From positions 17,555 to 81,554 of the forward strand of contig JAPOVP010000028.1 of NCBI GenBank assembly GCA_026708085.1: a stretch of 64,000 nucleotides of DNA, written 5' to 3'. A program made the position numbers and the translations under genes. Of this stretch, positions 47,662-56,262 are shown piece after piece (the stretch's first letter is position 1; the number at the start of each line of letters is the position of its first letter). The notes beneath the pieces were generated by a model that saw only the letters and a list, made by a program, of their open reading frames with translations, was not told the DNA's origin and did not search any database. Source of the DNA: Caldilineaceae bacterium. Lineage in GTDB: Bacteria; Chloroflexota; Anaerolineae; Caldilineales; Caldilineaceae.

Positions 47662-48347
47662 CTGCTGCTCCTGCTCAGCCGTTCCGACAGGTCACCAATC
47701 GACCGAAAGGCCAGCGATGCCAGTTCATCATTGCTCCCTTCGGCAACACTGGCGATGTGCTTCCATCTCTCGATCGATTCGTCAAGCCTGCCCTCTCCTT
47801 CCAACTGGCGGGCCTCCGCAATCGCTGTCGCCCCCGCCCTGCCGGGAACTCGACTGAACTCCTCGCCGATCTGTGTTCGCGCAAGTGCCAGCTCTGCGCC
47901 GTCTATGCTACGCAACGCCTCGTCCGCCTCACCTCCGTAGCCTCGAATCTCTTCAGCAAGTTTGCCTGCTTCTTCTGCATGCACGCGTGCCTGTTCGACA
48001 CTGCGGTAAACAGCCTCCTCAAAATCCCGCAATCTTCTGAAGGCTAGGTAAGCAGCCAACCCAACAAATAGTACCAATGCGGTGAAAAACAGAGCGATGC
48101 CGGATAGCCACCAACCGATCGAGGCGGCACGGTCGTCCAGAATCTCGCGCCGGAGTTCGTTGAACCGACGCTGAATCTCTACTTCTGTCGCAGCATCGAC
48201 CGTTGACCCGTCTTCAGTCATACCACTTTCCTGGCCCGTGGCGGCCTGAGCCAGAAGCGCCGGCGGAGCAGCACCAATTGCATTGACCGCGGTTGCCAGC
48301 ACCGCGACAGTGACTAGAGTCCACTTCAAGACTGAAATGTCTCTCAT
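47658..48347 (-). CDS. Exported membrane-anchored protein of unknown function
   Basis: 229 aa. A signal-peptide-like N-terminus (KWTLVTVAVLATAVNAIGAAPPALLAQA) is followed by a short linker, a second hydrophobic segment at about 78-103 (IGWWLSGIALFFTALVLFVGLAAYLAF) and an Ala/Glu-rich coiled-coil-like helix. I recognise no family. Its last codons overlap the TPR gene, so the pair would place a TPR protein near the membrane. Helical C-terminal part could itself be TPR-like (AEARQLEGEGRLDESIERWKHIA). Confidence 0.7.
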   Translation of the reverse strand: MRDISVLKWTLVTVAVLATAVNAIGAAPPALLAQAATGQESGMTEDGSTVDAATEVEIQRRFNELRREILDDRAASIGWWLSGIALFFTALVLFVGLAAYLAFRRLRDFEEAVYRSVEQARVHAEEAGKLAEEIRGYGGEADEALRSIDGAELALARTQIGEEFSRVPGRAGATAIAEARQLEGEGRLDESIERWKHIASVAEGSNDELASLAFRSIGDLSERLSRSSR

Positions 48348-48661
48348 CTCAATACGCGCTTATCCGCTATGTCGTTCCAGCATGATTCGGAAGACAAAGT
48401 ATTCTTCACCTAAATGCTGCGAAAATCTGGCTACATCGAATGTGGATTTGCTGCCTGATCCGACTCTTGATCTCAGCTTAAGGAGGAGAACAATCGGTAC
48501 CGATATTTTAGTGACTCACCAAAGCATCTGTATGGGTCGGGACGATCTTCCCAGCGCGTTTCTTCAAGCCCTGGTTCTCATTTGCATTCCTCTCCCGGTT
48601 CAGCAGCTCATGACATGAAACGATGACGGGAGACCGGAATCGCTTGCATTCGCATACTTGA
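48348..48661. other. Intergenic region, possible regulatory or relic
   Basis: 314 AT-richer bases between the coupled TPR pair and the FRG-TPR gene. It holds an AAGGAGGAG ribosome-site-like string at 48480-48488 without an open frame after it. Possibly a relic of a lost gene; nothing else was recognised. Confidence 0.35.
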
Positions 48662-50251
48662 TTACCACTCCTCTCCCTTTACCACGACAACGAATCCAGG
48701 CCGGCCATGGTAGCCCTTGCCTCCCGGCAGATGCTGGCCGCCTGTGTTGCCTATGTTTCCTTGCATGCCATGAAAGTTGAAGAACTCCGTAAACCTGTTG
48801 TCAGCGTCGGCTCTTAAGGATACTTCAACTATCAGTCTTTGTGTAGTGTCTTTGTACCGCGGAGAGCTGACTACGTAGCCGTCCCCACCAATCCTGTTCA
48901 GAATCGCCGCTACCCCGTTTCGATTACAAACTACGCCAGATCTGTCATCCCCCTCCTGGATCGCTCCATCATAACACTGAAGGGCTTCGTCAAAGCGGCC
49001 TAGGATCACAAGCATGTTTCCTTTGCTGAACCGCGCGCAGGGGTCACCTACCTCAATCGCTTGTTCATAATCGCGGATGGCGTCGCCGTATCTGTTCAGT
49101 AAGAAATTAACATTTCCTTTATTTGTGAAGTACGAAAACTCCCGTTCACCATCTTGGATGCTTATACGACTTGCTTCTTCGTAGTCATCCAGCGCGCCAC
49201 TGAGGTCTTTTAATTCAGCCTTTACGTTGGCGCGGTTGAAGTAGAGTCGCCAGAGACGGAATCCGTTGGAAATACCTTCAGGGTTTCTTTCTCGATCCCT
49301 TGCCAGCTCTTCTTCACAACGAATGCCTGAACTGTAATCCCAAAGAGCACCTTGAAAGTCCCCATGTTCTGCTTTGGCATTACCTCGAACATAATAAAAG
49401 TACCCAATTTCAGTATCCGGAGCAAGCTCAATACTCTTGCCGTAATGAGTTATCGCACCAGGAAAATCACCCTGGAGATAGGACTGGTTGCCTAATAGCA
49501 GACTGAATTCAGGATCTTCTATTTTCGGTAAGGGTAGTCTTGGGCTATTCACAACAGAGAACCGCTGCAAATCGGCGAAGAGCGCAGGTTTGCGATAACC
49601 ATACCTTTCTTCAAGTTCCTGTCGGATCTTTGGCTTGTCAGATGCTGCAATGACAACTTTGCGGACGGCGCCTGCAGGAAGCGATGGCCACGCTTGAATG
49701 CTAATTCCGTCACTTACCGGGTCACCCGTGGCGTTCTTCCCTTGTGTTGGTATCTCAAAATAGAGGTTCTCGCTTCGCATGTCAGTCCATCTGAAAATCT
49801 CTTCAACACTTTGTTCTGCCTCAACAACTGAAATCTGCCGAAAACCAAAATCACTGGCCAGGTCCAGGACAAACACGCTTCCGTCACATTCATCCCCTTG
49901 ACATGCATACCCCAATGCCGCCAAAGGATCCAGGGAGAAGTCGAGGAAACCCGTGGCAGCACCGAAGCCGTGCAATCTGGCCAGAAGCTGAATGTCAGGA
50001 ATCATTTGGCCATTTGCGTTTCCAAAGCCATTGCTTCTCGCAGGTTCCAGCAATACGGATCGATGATAGACCCAGTGCATATCGGAGAAGATCGCCTTCT
50101 CAATTATGCTCTCATCACCATCGAAAAAGTCGATCAATCGACGCGTAGCTGCAGATTGTAGCTTCCATCTGCTGTCCGCCTGCCCGCGGAACACAAACGT
50201 GCTGGGTAAATCGCCTATTTTGCTTAAGAAGGCCCTCTCAACAACCGTCAC
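48662..50251 (-). CDS. FRG domain protein with C-terminal TPR repeats
   Basis: 529 aa. The N-terminus carries the FRG domain: FVFRGQADSRWKLQSAATRRLIDFF (from residue 19) and LLARLHGFGAATGFLDFSLDPLAALGYAC, the two conserved blocks (canonical LPTRLLDWTxSPLVALYFA). Residues ~250-450 are TPR-like (YFYYVRGNAKAEHGDFQGALWDYSSGI, YFTNKGNVNFLLNRYGDAIRDYEQAI). The last ~80 residues are Gly-rich. GTG start with AAGGAGA 7 bases upstream. FRG domains are of unknown biochemistry, often seen near mobile or defence genes; here it lies next to other TPR genes and AT-richer DNA. Confidence 0.82.
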   Translation of the reverse strand: MTVVERAFLSKIGDLPSTFVFRGQADSRWKLQSAATRRLIDFFDGDESIIEKAIFSDMHWVYHRSVLLEPARSNGFGNANGQMIPDIQLLARLHGFGAATGFLDFSLDPLAALGYACQGDECDGSVFVLDLASDFGFRQISVVEAEQSVEEIFRWTDMRSENLYFEIPTQGKNATGDPVSDGISIQAWPSLPAGAVRKVVIAASDKPKIRQELEERYGYRKPALFADLQRFSVVNSPRLPLPKIEDPEFSLLLGNQSYLQGDFPGAITHYGKSIELAPDTEIGYFYYVRGNAKAEHGDFQGALWDYSSGIRCEEELARDRERNPEGISNGFRLWRLYFNRANVKAELKDLSGALDDYEEASRISIQDGEREFSYFTNKGNVNFLLNRYGDAIRDYEQAIEVGDPCARFSKGNMLVILGRFDEALQCYDGAIQEGDDRSGVVCNRNGVAAILNRIGGDGYVVSSPRYKDTTQRLIVEVSLRADADNRFTEFFNFHGMQGNIGNTGGQHLPGGKGYHGRPGFVVVVKGEEW

Positions 50252-51269
50252 CCACGGTTCTCCTTTGGAAATACCAGACGGATTCTCAAAGAATGACAGG
50301 CCACACTTTCAGACCTGCAGTACGTCTGGCAGCAAACACCCCTCGCACGTCTTACGGAATGCGAAGGTCAATTCAAACGAATCTCAGGTAAGATTGCAAG
50401 ATCTATTCTTGCTAACCTTGGCCTTACCAGCTCCAAAAACAATTAAGGATGCACTCCATCTAGCGCAAAAACTCGAGCATGTAGCCAATCGTCCTCTGGC
50501 CAAGTTGCAGCAACCTCTTTCTTTCACCCTTTAGTCTTGCCGGATCACTTGCGCTTTTCGCGTCAAGCCACATTCAATAACAAGAATACCGAACTTGATC
50601 CTCCCCATAGGAAAGAATCCCCTTCTCCGCTCCAAAGTGGAGCGGATCGCGGCAGTTTCGGCAGAGCGTCTGTGGAAGAACGGCGGAACAGCACACGCCG
50701 GTTTCCGCATGAGCGCTGACTGCGATCGATTGTCTCTTCCGGGTGCCCGGGACGCAAGAATATTCTTGCTATTTTCCGGTGGGGAGTAAAGGGAGACGCA
50801 ACGCACGCAACCCCAAACTGGCGTTGTTTGTTTGGCTGTAGTTCCCGATGGATTTGTAAGTGCCAGCTTCATTGCTGTTCTGTTCACACCAGGCAGGCCA
50901 AAAGTCAACTACGCTGCGGGGCTTCAAGTTGTACTTTTCGCAAGTACCTTACGCTGCCTATAATTGCTTTCCTCTCTGGGATTACGCAAAAAAGCTCAAA
51001 TGCCCAGAGATTCTGCCTCCTCAGTCAAAGCCAACTCTTTACCCAGCAAAAATATGGGGACGGATATCTTCCCTCGTGTAAATTATACAACCAAACCTGG
51101 CAAAAGTAGACATGTACTGCACACGCCGCAATGTGCAACTCTCTACGTCTTATAAGATACACATTTTTCGCTGTTGTGCAAAATCTGTATTTAGCGTGAG
51201 ACGCTATTTGCGAAATTCCCCATAGCGACCTACTGTCTTAAATCTATCCGGACTTGAGAATGACCCGCC
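50252..51269. other. About 1 kb AT-richer region without convincing gene
   Basis: No frame here has domain-like content. The longest minus-strand frame (50531-50908) and the plus-strand frame at 50595-50789 read as low-quality, Ser/Arg-rich strings and overlap each other antisense. Poly-A/T-rich stretches (around 50960-51210) and short stems occur. No transposase or terminal repeat was found, so it may be a decayed gene or element or a regulatory spacer. Confidence 0.5.
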
Positions 51270-52880
51270 TTACGGCTTTTCTCGCTTTAATCCTGAAGGC
51301 GCGCTCCCCTTTCGCAGAGGATGAAGAATACCGAGCCCAATCATCTGCAAAAGCAGTGGATGGCTGTGCAATTCCTCATTGAGCAAGCTTTCGGCAACGT
51401 ATACTGAGTGGCGCGCCCATTTCTGGTCGCCGGCAAAATGCAGCAACGCTGCTTGGGCCAGTAACCCCTGGCGCATCTGCCCGGCCAGCTCTCTCGGAAC
51501 CTCCTTCGACACAACCGAAGCCGCCAGCCTGCCCAACTCCTCCGGCGGCAGACCGGCCACACTCTGCAAACCGGCACCAGCCATCTCGCGACCCGGTGCC
51601 TTCCTCTGCTTCTCTCCCGTATCCTCCTGCGACTTCCCTATCTGCAGAATCCATCCTGCCATTGCCGGGTGTTCCAGCAATTCTGCAGTAACTCTCGAAA
51701 GCGCTTCCCGTCCCTCTTCCCACAGGCCCGGCCCTGACGCAAGCAGCGACGAAAGCTCTTCGGATATCTGGCCCGCATCGCACTGAAACACGAATGGGCA
51801 AAATAGAGTGAACTCTTCCGGCAATGCGCGCTCAGTCTGCCCTTCCCAGTGGCTCTCTAGAGCCCGCTGCAGGCAATGCCGTGCATAGCTGTAGGGAACG
51901 GTAACGAAAACGGTGCTTTCTCCAGGCGAAGTGGAGATTGACAGTGACTCGCCTACTTTCCGCCTGGACGGAAGATGCCGCCGGTCTACTCTTTCGCTTC
52001 CAAATGCGCCGAGCACGCCTCTCATTCCATTGATGCGTAGCCCGACCAGTCGACCTTCATCATCGGTTCCGTTTTCCAGGAACCAAAGATGCTGTGTCCC
52101 CTGCAAGTCGCTGGGCGAAAGCAGCGCCCACCAGCCGTCTGACCGCTTCAGTTCCCACGTGACGCCGGCAAGTTGCAGCTTGCGTAAGCTTCGTCCCGCA
52201 GCCTGCGCCAGGTCTGGACGTAGGGTGGCTTGAAGCGTATGCAGAGCCAGCGCGCTCTGTCTCCCGACTGCCGGCCCGCGCAGCGGGCTAAGACGGTCCA
52301 AAGCGGTTTCCGCGACACCTTTCCGGGAATCGTAGGCAATCAGCCGCAGCAGCTCTGGCTGATCCTCCTCAGCCAGTTGGCCGGTCAGTTCCAGTACCAG
52401 GTAGGCAACATCCTCACTCTCCTGGCGCATCTGCCGCACATATTCCAGCAGCACCTGCCTGTTGGACCGTGCCTCCTCCACCGCCTCCTGCAGGCTCTGC
52501 ATTACAATCAGATTCGGGTCCCTCAAATCGCCCATCAGGCCCGCCGATACCTCGACCTGCAGGAACTTCTCCAGAATCATTGCTGCGTTCATTCGAATCT
52601 GAGTGGAATTCTCGCGTCGACCGGCCTCCTTCCGCAGTATCGCAGCGGTCTCCGGTCCAGCCATCAATGCTGACAATCGGCCCAGGCCACCCCTCAACTG
52701 GCTGCTGCCGGTGCCTAAATGTCTGCGAATAGCCGCGAGTACCAGCTCAGGCGCATAACCGTCTGCGATCCGCTGCACTTCCCGTGTCAGTTCCGCCTCA
52801 GAAGTCGTATCGGCCAGTCCGGCGACGGCCTCTTCCACGAGGCGCCTGTCCCGAAGCGAATGAATAACTTTATTGCTCAT
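51270..52880 (-). CDS. HEAT-like repeat protein of unknown function
   Basis: 536 aa from ATG 52880. The first half is helical with short HEAT-like pairs (LRKEAGRRENSTQIRMNAAMILEKFLQ, LLRLIAYDSRKGVAETALDRLSPL). The second half has a beta-rich segment (WWALLSPSDLQGTQHLWFLENGTDD, STVFVTVPYSYARHCLQRALESHWEG) and a Glu/Leu-rich C-terminus. No family recognised. The 20 in-frame codons before ATG 52880 overlap the probable promoter, so they are excluded. Stands alone. Confidence 0.72.
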   Translation of the reverse strand: MSNKVIHSLRDRRLVEEAVAGLADTTSEAELTREVQRIADGYAPELVLAAIRRHLGTGSSQLRGGLGRLSALMAGPETAAILRKEAGRRENSTQIRMNAAMILEKFLQVEVSAGLMGDLRDPNLIVMQSLQEAVEEARSNRQVLLEYVRQMRQESEDVAYLVLELTGQLAEEDQPELLRLIAYDSRKGVAETALDRLSPLRGPAVGRQSALALHTLQATLRPDLAQAAGRSLRKLQLAGVTWELKRSDGWWALLSPSDLQGTQHLWFLENGTDDEGRLVGLRINGMRGVLGAFGSERVDRRHLPSRRKVGESLSISTSPGESTVFVTVPYSYARHCLQRALESHWEGQTERALPEEFTLFCPFVFQCDAGQISEELSSLLASGPGLWEEGREALSRVTAELLEHPAMAGWILQIGKSQEDTGEKQRKAPGREMAGAGLQSVAGLPPEELGRLAASVVSKEVPRELAGQMRQGLLAQAALLHFAGDQKWARHSVYVAESLLNEELHSHPLLLQMIGLGILHPLRKGSAPSGLKREKP

Positions 52881-52886
52881 AGTAAA

Positions 52887-52892
52887 ATTATA
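52887..52892 (-). promoter_or_regulatory. TATAAT -10 element for the HEAT-like gene, possible leaderless transcript
   Basis: Minus strand TATAAT (52892-52887) ends 6 bases before the ATG at 52880, so transcription would start at or near the first base of the coding sequence. No ribosome site is seen. A matching -35 was not convincing. Confidence 0.4.
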
Positions 52893-53005
52893 CCACGTGC
52901 ATAAACGGGCGCATCCCAATATCAGGGCGAACTCTCGCATGCCATAAGTAACGACTAAGTCATTTTCAGCCCGCGGTCAACTCTGAGGCAGGGGAAGCGC
53001 AGTAA

Positions 53006-53102
53006 CTGACCTCTGACCACGATCTACTAACCACTGCAGTTGGGCGGTCGGGCCTTCGGCCCTCCCTTGTGCGGGGGGAACTCCCCGCAACGCCCCCCCT
53101 CC
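53006..53102 (+). repeat. Dispersed composite repeat, copy 2
   Basis: CTGACCTCTGACCACGATC then ACTAACCACTGCAGTTGGG leads into GGGCGGTCGGGCCTTCGGCC and a hairpin GCGGGGGG-AACT-CCCCGC, then CAACGCCCCCC. Same order and orientation as the copies at 11550 and 63362. Between the 5' ends of the HEAT-like gene and dnaX. Confidence 0.85.
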
Positions 53103-53240
53103 AGCTAATCCAACTTGCCGCCGTATCTCGATCTCGTGTCTATGCCACCAGTCGGGCACCCGCGTCGTGCCGCGAAGCCGCCCGCCTCGGCCACTATAGG
53201 GGCAGCCATTCCGCCTGCCCTCGCGACCCCCTACAGCCCT

Positions 53241-53266
53241 GTAGGGGCAGGCCTAGTGCCTGCCCT
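53241..53266 (+). repeat. Single GTAGGGGCAGGC palindromic repeat unit
   Basis: GTAGGGGCAGGCCTAGTGCC with TGCCCT forms an 8-bp GGGCAGGC/GCCTGCCC stem and matches the tandem array at 63631 onward (one base change in the loop). A degenerate copy lies just upstream (around 53196, CTATAGGGGCAGCC...GCCTGCCC). Intergenic, before dnaX. Confidence 0.75.
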
Positions 53267-53478
53267 CGTGCCCCAATTCAGCGGACGGCAAGCAATTGAG
53301 CCACCGTCGGCAAGAATCCCTCACCACACCTTTCTCGCCTAAAATGGAATGCACCCGGAAAAACGCCTAACCGTTTGCTTCAGGTCTTGCCCGATGGTAG
53401 ACTGATTTGGCATGTCGAAAAGGGTTTTTGGGGGGCGCGAAACTTTCTCAGCTTCGTCGCCCTATAGGAGCGAGACAG

Positions 53479-55125
53479 ATGGCACAGGCGCTGTACCGCA
53501 AGTGGCGCAGCCAGACTTTCGACCAGGTCATAGGACAGGAACACGTCACGACCACACTCCTTAACGCACTGCGCGAAGGACGGGTGGCACACGCCTACCT
53601 GTTCGCCGGCCCGCGCGGCACCGGCAAAACCTCCACCGCCAGAATCCTCGCCAAAGCCCTCAACTGCACAGACGAAGAGAATCGTCCCTGCAACCGCTGC
53701 GACCACTGTTCCGCCATCAACCAGGGCCGCATGCTGGACCTCATCGAAATCGACGCTGCCAGCAACAACAGTGTCGACGACGTCCGCGAACTGCGCGAAA
53801 AGGTCGGCTTTCAACCCAGCGAGTCCCGCTTCAAAATCTACATCATCGACGAAGTCCATATGCTCAGCGTCAGCGCATTCAACGCACTGCTCAAAACGCT
53901 GGAGGAGCCTCCGCCCTACGCCCGTTTCGTACTTGCGACGACCGAACCCCATCGCATTCCCGCAACCGTTCTCAGCCGTTGCCAGCGCTTCGATTTTCGC
54001 CGCATTCCCATTGCCGAAATCGCGGCCCACCTCACGCATATCGCCGCTGAAGAAGGTTGCGAAGTCCAGGAGGCGGCAATCTTCGCCATCGCCCGCAGCG
54101 CGCAGGGCTGCATGCGCGACGCCGTCAGTCTGCTCGATCAGATGACCAGCTATGGCGCAGCCGCCTCCCCTGATGACAGCCTGGCAATCTCCTTGGAACA
54201 TGTACAACAGGTCCTCGGCAGCGCCGCCAGTGAAACCGTGGCCGCCTTTGTGGACGCACTGGCCGCCAGAAACGTTTCGGCCGGCCTGGCACTGATCCGC
54301 GACCTGCTCCTCCAGGGAGGAAGCCTCAATGAATTCGTGGCCCAGGTCATCGAACACTTGCGTGGCGTGATGCTCATTCAGATGGTCGGCGACGGCGCCC
54401 TGCTGGAAGACTGTGCTCCTGATACTATCCGCACCATGCAGAAGCAGGCGCAGGAGTTAGAGAACTCCGATACGCTCGGGGCCATCAAGAGATTCAGCCA
54501 GGCTATGGGTGAGTTGAAAGGAGGTTTCCAGCCCCAGCTTCCCCTCGAGCTGGCGTTGGTCGAACTCATCGAAGGCGTCCAGCAGCAGCCTATTGCGGCA
54601 GCGCCCGCCCAGGCAGCGGCTCAGCCAGTATCCCCGACTCCGCCGCCTGCGGCCAAAGGAACGACTTCGCCTGCCACGCGCCCCACCAGGAGCCCTGTTG
54701 CTGAACAGTCGTCCGCTACGCATTTGGACGCCGAGGCCGTTCAACGGCTTCGTGGCCGCTGGGACGAATTCATGGCTACCGTCCGCGAACGGTGCGGGCC
54801 CAAGGAACAGGCCTCACTGCGCTCCATTCGCGATCTTGCAATCGGTGGCGATGCTGTGGCAATCGCCTTTGGAAACAACTCCTTTACCCAAGGTGTGATC
54901 TCAGAGGCCCGAACCAAGGATGCCATTTCCGGTATTTTGGCAGAAATACTCGGCCAGCAGGTTACGCTCATCTGTCAGAGCGGCGAAAAGGCCACAATCC
55001 CCTCTGCTGCAGGGCACGCCGTCGAGGAAGTAGAGTCAAACGGGCCTGATCCTCTGCTGGAGTTCGCCGTTTCCGAACTGGGTGCCAAAGTAAGCGACGG
55101 CCGCCAGGCAGAGGACCAACCCTAG
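53479..55125 (+). CDS. dnaX: DNA polymerase III subunit gamma/tau
   Basis: Clamp-loader ATPase, 548 aa. The start ATG 53479 has AGGAG 8 bases upstream. Walker A GPRGTGKT (44-51), zinc module C63/C71/C74/C77 (NRPCNRCDHC), DEVH box IIDEVHMLS and SRC-type arginine VLSRCQRFDF. A Pro/Ala-rich linker follows around 380-440, then a tau-type domain. No obvious frameshift slippery site for a short gamma was spotted. Heads the conserved dnaX-ybaB-recR cluster. Confidence 0.95.
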   Translation: MAQALYRKWRSQTFDQVIGQEHVTTTLLNALREGRVAHAYLFAGPRGTGKTSTARILAKALNCTDEENRPCNRCDHCSAINQGRMLDLIEIDAASNNSVDDVRELREKVGFQPSESRFKIYIIDEVHMLSVSAFNALLKTLEEPPPYARFVLATTEPHRIPATVLSRCQRFDFRRIPIAEIAAHLTHIAAEEGCEVQEAAIFAIARSAQGCMRDAVSLLDQMTSYGAAASPDDSLAISLEHVQQVLGSAASETVAAFVDALAARNVSAGLALIRDLLLQGGSLNEFVAQVIEHLRGVMLIQMVGDGALLEDCAPDTIRTMQKQAQELENSDTLGAIKRFSQAMGELKGGFQPQLPLELALVELIEGVQQQPIAAAPAQAAAQPVSPTPPPAAKGTTSPATRPTRSPVAEQSSATHLDAEAVQRLRGRWDEFMATVRERCGPKEQASLRSIRDLAIGGDAVAIAFGNNSFTQGVISEARTKDAISGILAEILGQQVTLICQSGEKATIPSAAGHAVEEVESNGPDPLLEFAVSELGAKVSDGRQAEDQP

Positions 55126-55161
55126 GTCAGCACATTACATCTTGCGAATGGAGTAGACGCA

Positions 55162-55569
55162 ATGGCAAAGAAGAAGAGGAATCGCAGAACGAGAAGCGGC
55201 AACAATCCATTCGGAGGCGGAGCCCCCGGTATGCCTGCCGGCGGCTCCCTCGGCGGCGGCATGGGCGGCGACCTTGCAGCGCGTGTGCGCAAAATGCAGG
55301 GTGACATGGAAAAGGCCCAGGAGGAGCTGGCCGAAGAGATCGTTACCGGCAGTGCCGGCGGTGGAATGGTCGAAGTCGATATGGACGGCCATCAGGCCGT
55401 ACAGGCTTTGCGAATCAAACCCGAAGTGGTCGACCCCGATGACGTGGAAATGCTGGAAGACCTGCTTCTCGCAGCTATCGGCGACGCCTCCGAAAAGGTG
55501 AAGTCCCTCACCGAAGAGCGCATGGGAGGATTCGCCGACGGCCTGAGCCTCCCCGGCCTCGGATTCTGA
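55162..55569 (+). CDS. YbaB/EbfC family DNA-binding protein
   Basis: 135-aa nucleoid-associated protein. The family core is MQGDMEKAQEELAEEIVTGSAGGGMVEVDMDGHQAVQALRIKPEVV. It has an unusual N-terminus: basic (AKKKRNRRTRSG) then Gly/Pro-rich (GGGAPGMPAGGSLGGGMGGD). Located between dnaX and recR as in most bacteria. Confidence 0.93.
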   Translation: MAKKKRNRRTRSGNNPFGGGAPGMPAGGSLGGGMGGDLAARVRKMQGDMEKAQEELAEEIVTGSAGGGMVEVDMDGHQAVQALRIKPEVVDPDDVEMLEDLLLAAIGDASEKVKSLTEERMGGFADGLSLPGLGF

Positions 55570-55595
55570 ATCAGCTAGCATCCTGGGAACGCGCA

Positions 55596-56222
55596 ATGGC
55601 GCCGCTCGCGCAACCTGTTTCCAACCTCATCGACGCCTTCAGCCGTCTGCCCGGCATCGGCCCCAAATCCGCCTCCCGCCTCGCCTACTTCCTTCTGCGC
55701 AGCGACGAGGAGATCGCACTCTCTCTGGCGTCCGCCCTGCAGGAGCTTAAGGCCGAAACGCTATTCTGCGGCCTCTGCTACAACATCGCCGACAAGGACC
55801 CCTGCGCAATCTGTGACAACGACCAGCGCGACAAGTCGATAATCTGTGTCGTCGAAGAGCCCCTCGACGTCCAGGCCATAGAGCGTACCGGATCGTTTCA
55901 GGGTCTCTACCACGTACTCCACGGCGCAATTTCGCCCGTGGAAGGAATCGGGCCGGACGACCTGAAGCTTCGCGAACTGCTCAACCGGCTGCAGCCCGGC
56001 CATCCCGGCGCACAACCTGATGACATTGAAACCCGCGAGTTGCTGGTGGCCACCAATCCGAATCTCGAAGGGGAGGCAACCGCAATGTACATTGCCAGGC
56101 TCATCAAGCCCCTGGGCGTGCGCGTCACCCGCTTGGCCCGCGGCCTGCCAACCGGCGGCGACCTTGAGTACGCCGATGAAATGACCCTCAGCAACGCCCT
56201 GGCCGGAAGGCTGGAAATGTAG
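55596..56222 (+). CDS. recR: Recombination protein RecR
   Basis: RecFOR mediator, 208 aa. N-terminal HhH ([20 protein letters not shown]), zinc finger C58/C61/C70/C73 (CGLC...CAIC), Toprim domain [16 protein letters not shown], and a C-terminal Walker-B-like [16 protein letters not shown]. Immediately downstream of ybaB. Confidence 0.97.
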   Translation: MAPLAQPVSNLIDAFSRLPGIGPKSASRLAYFLLRSDEEIALSLASALQELKAETLFCGLCYNIADKDPCAICDNDQRDKSIICVVEEPLDVQAIERTGSFQGLYHVLHGAISPVEGIGPDDLKLRELLNRLQPGHPGAQPDDIETRELLVATNPNLEGEATAMYIARLIKPLGVRVTRLARGLPTGGDLEYADEMTLSNALAGRLEM

Positions 56223-56262
56223 ACCCTTCAGGTTTCAAGGCACGCCAACCGAGTGTAACCAA

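Noticed and set aside
50531..50908. Minus-strand ORF of 125 residues
   Set aside because: No domain, Ser/Arg/Pro-rich, overlapped antisense by other equally poor frames; no ribosome site stands out.
53407..53478. Extended start of dnaX at 53407
   Set aside because: The extra 24 residues are not conserved and ATG 53479 has AGGAG at 8 bases and begins the family N-terminus.
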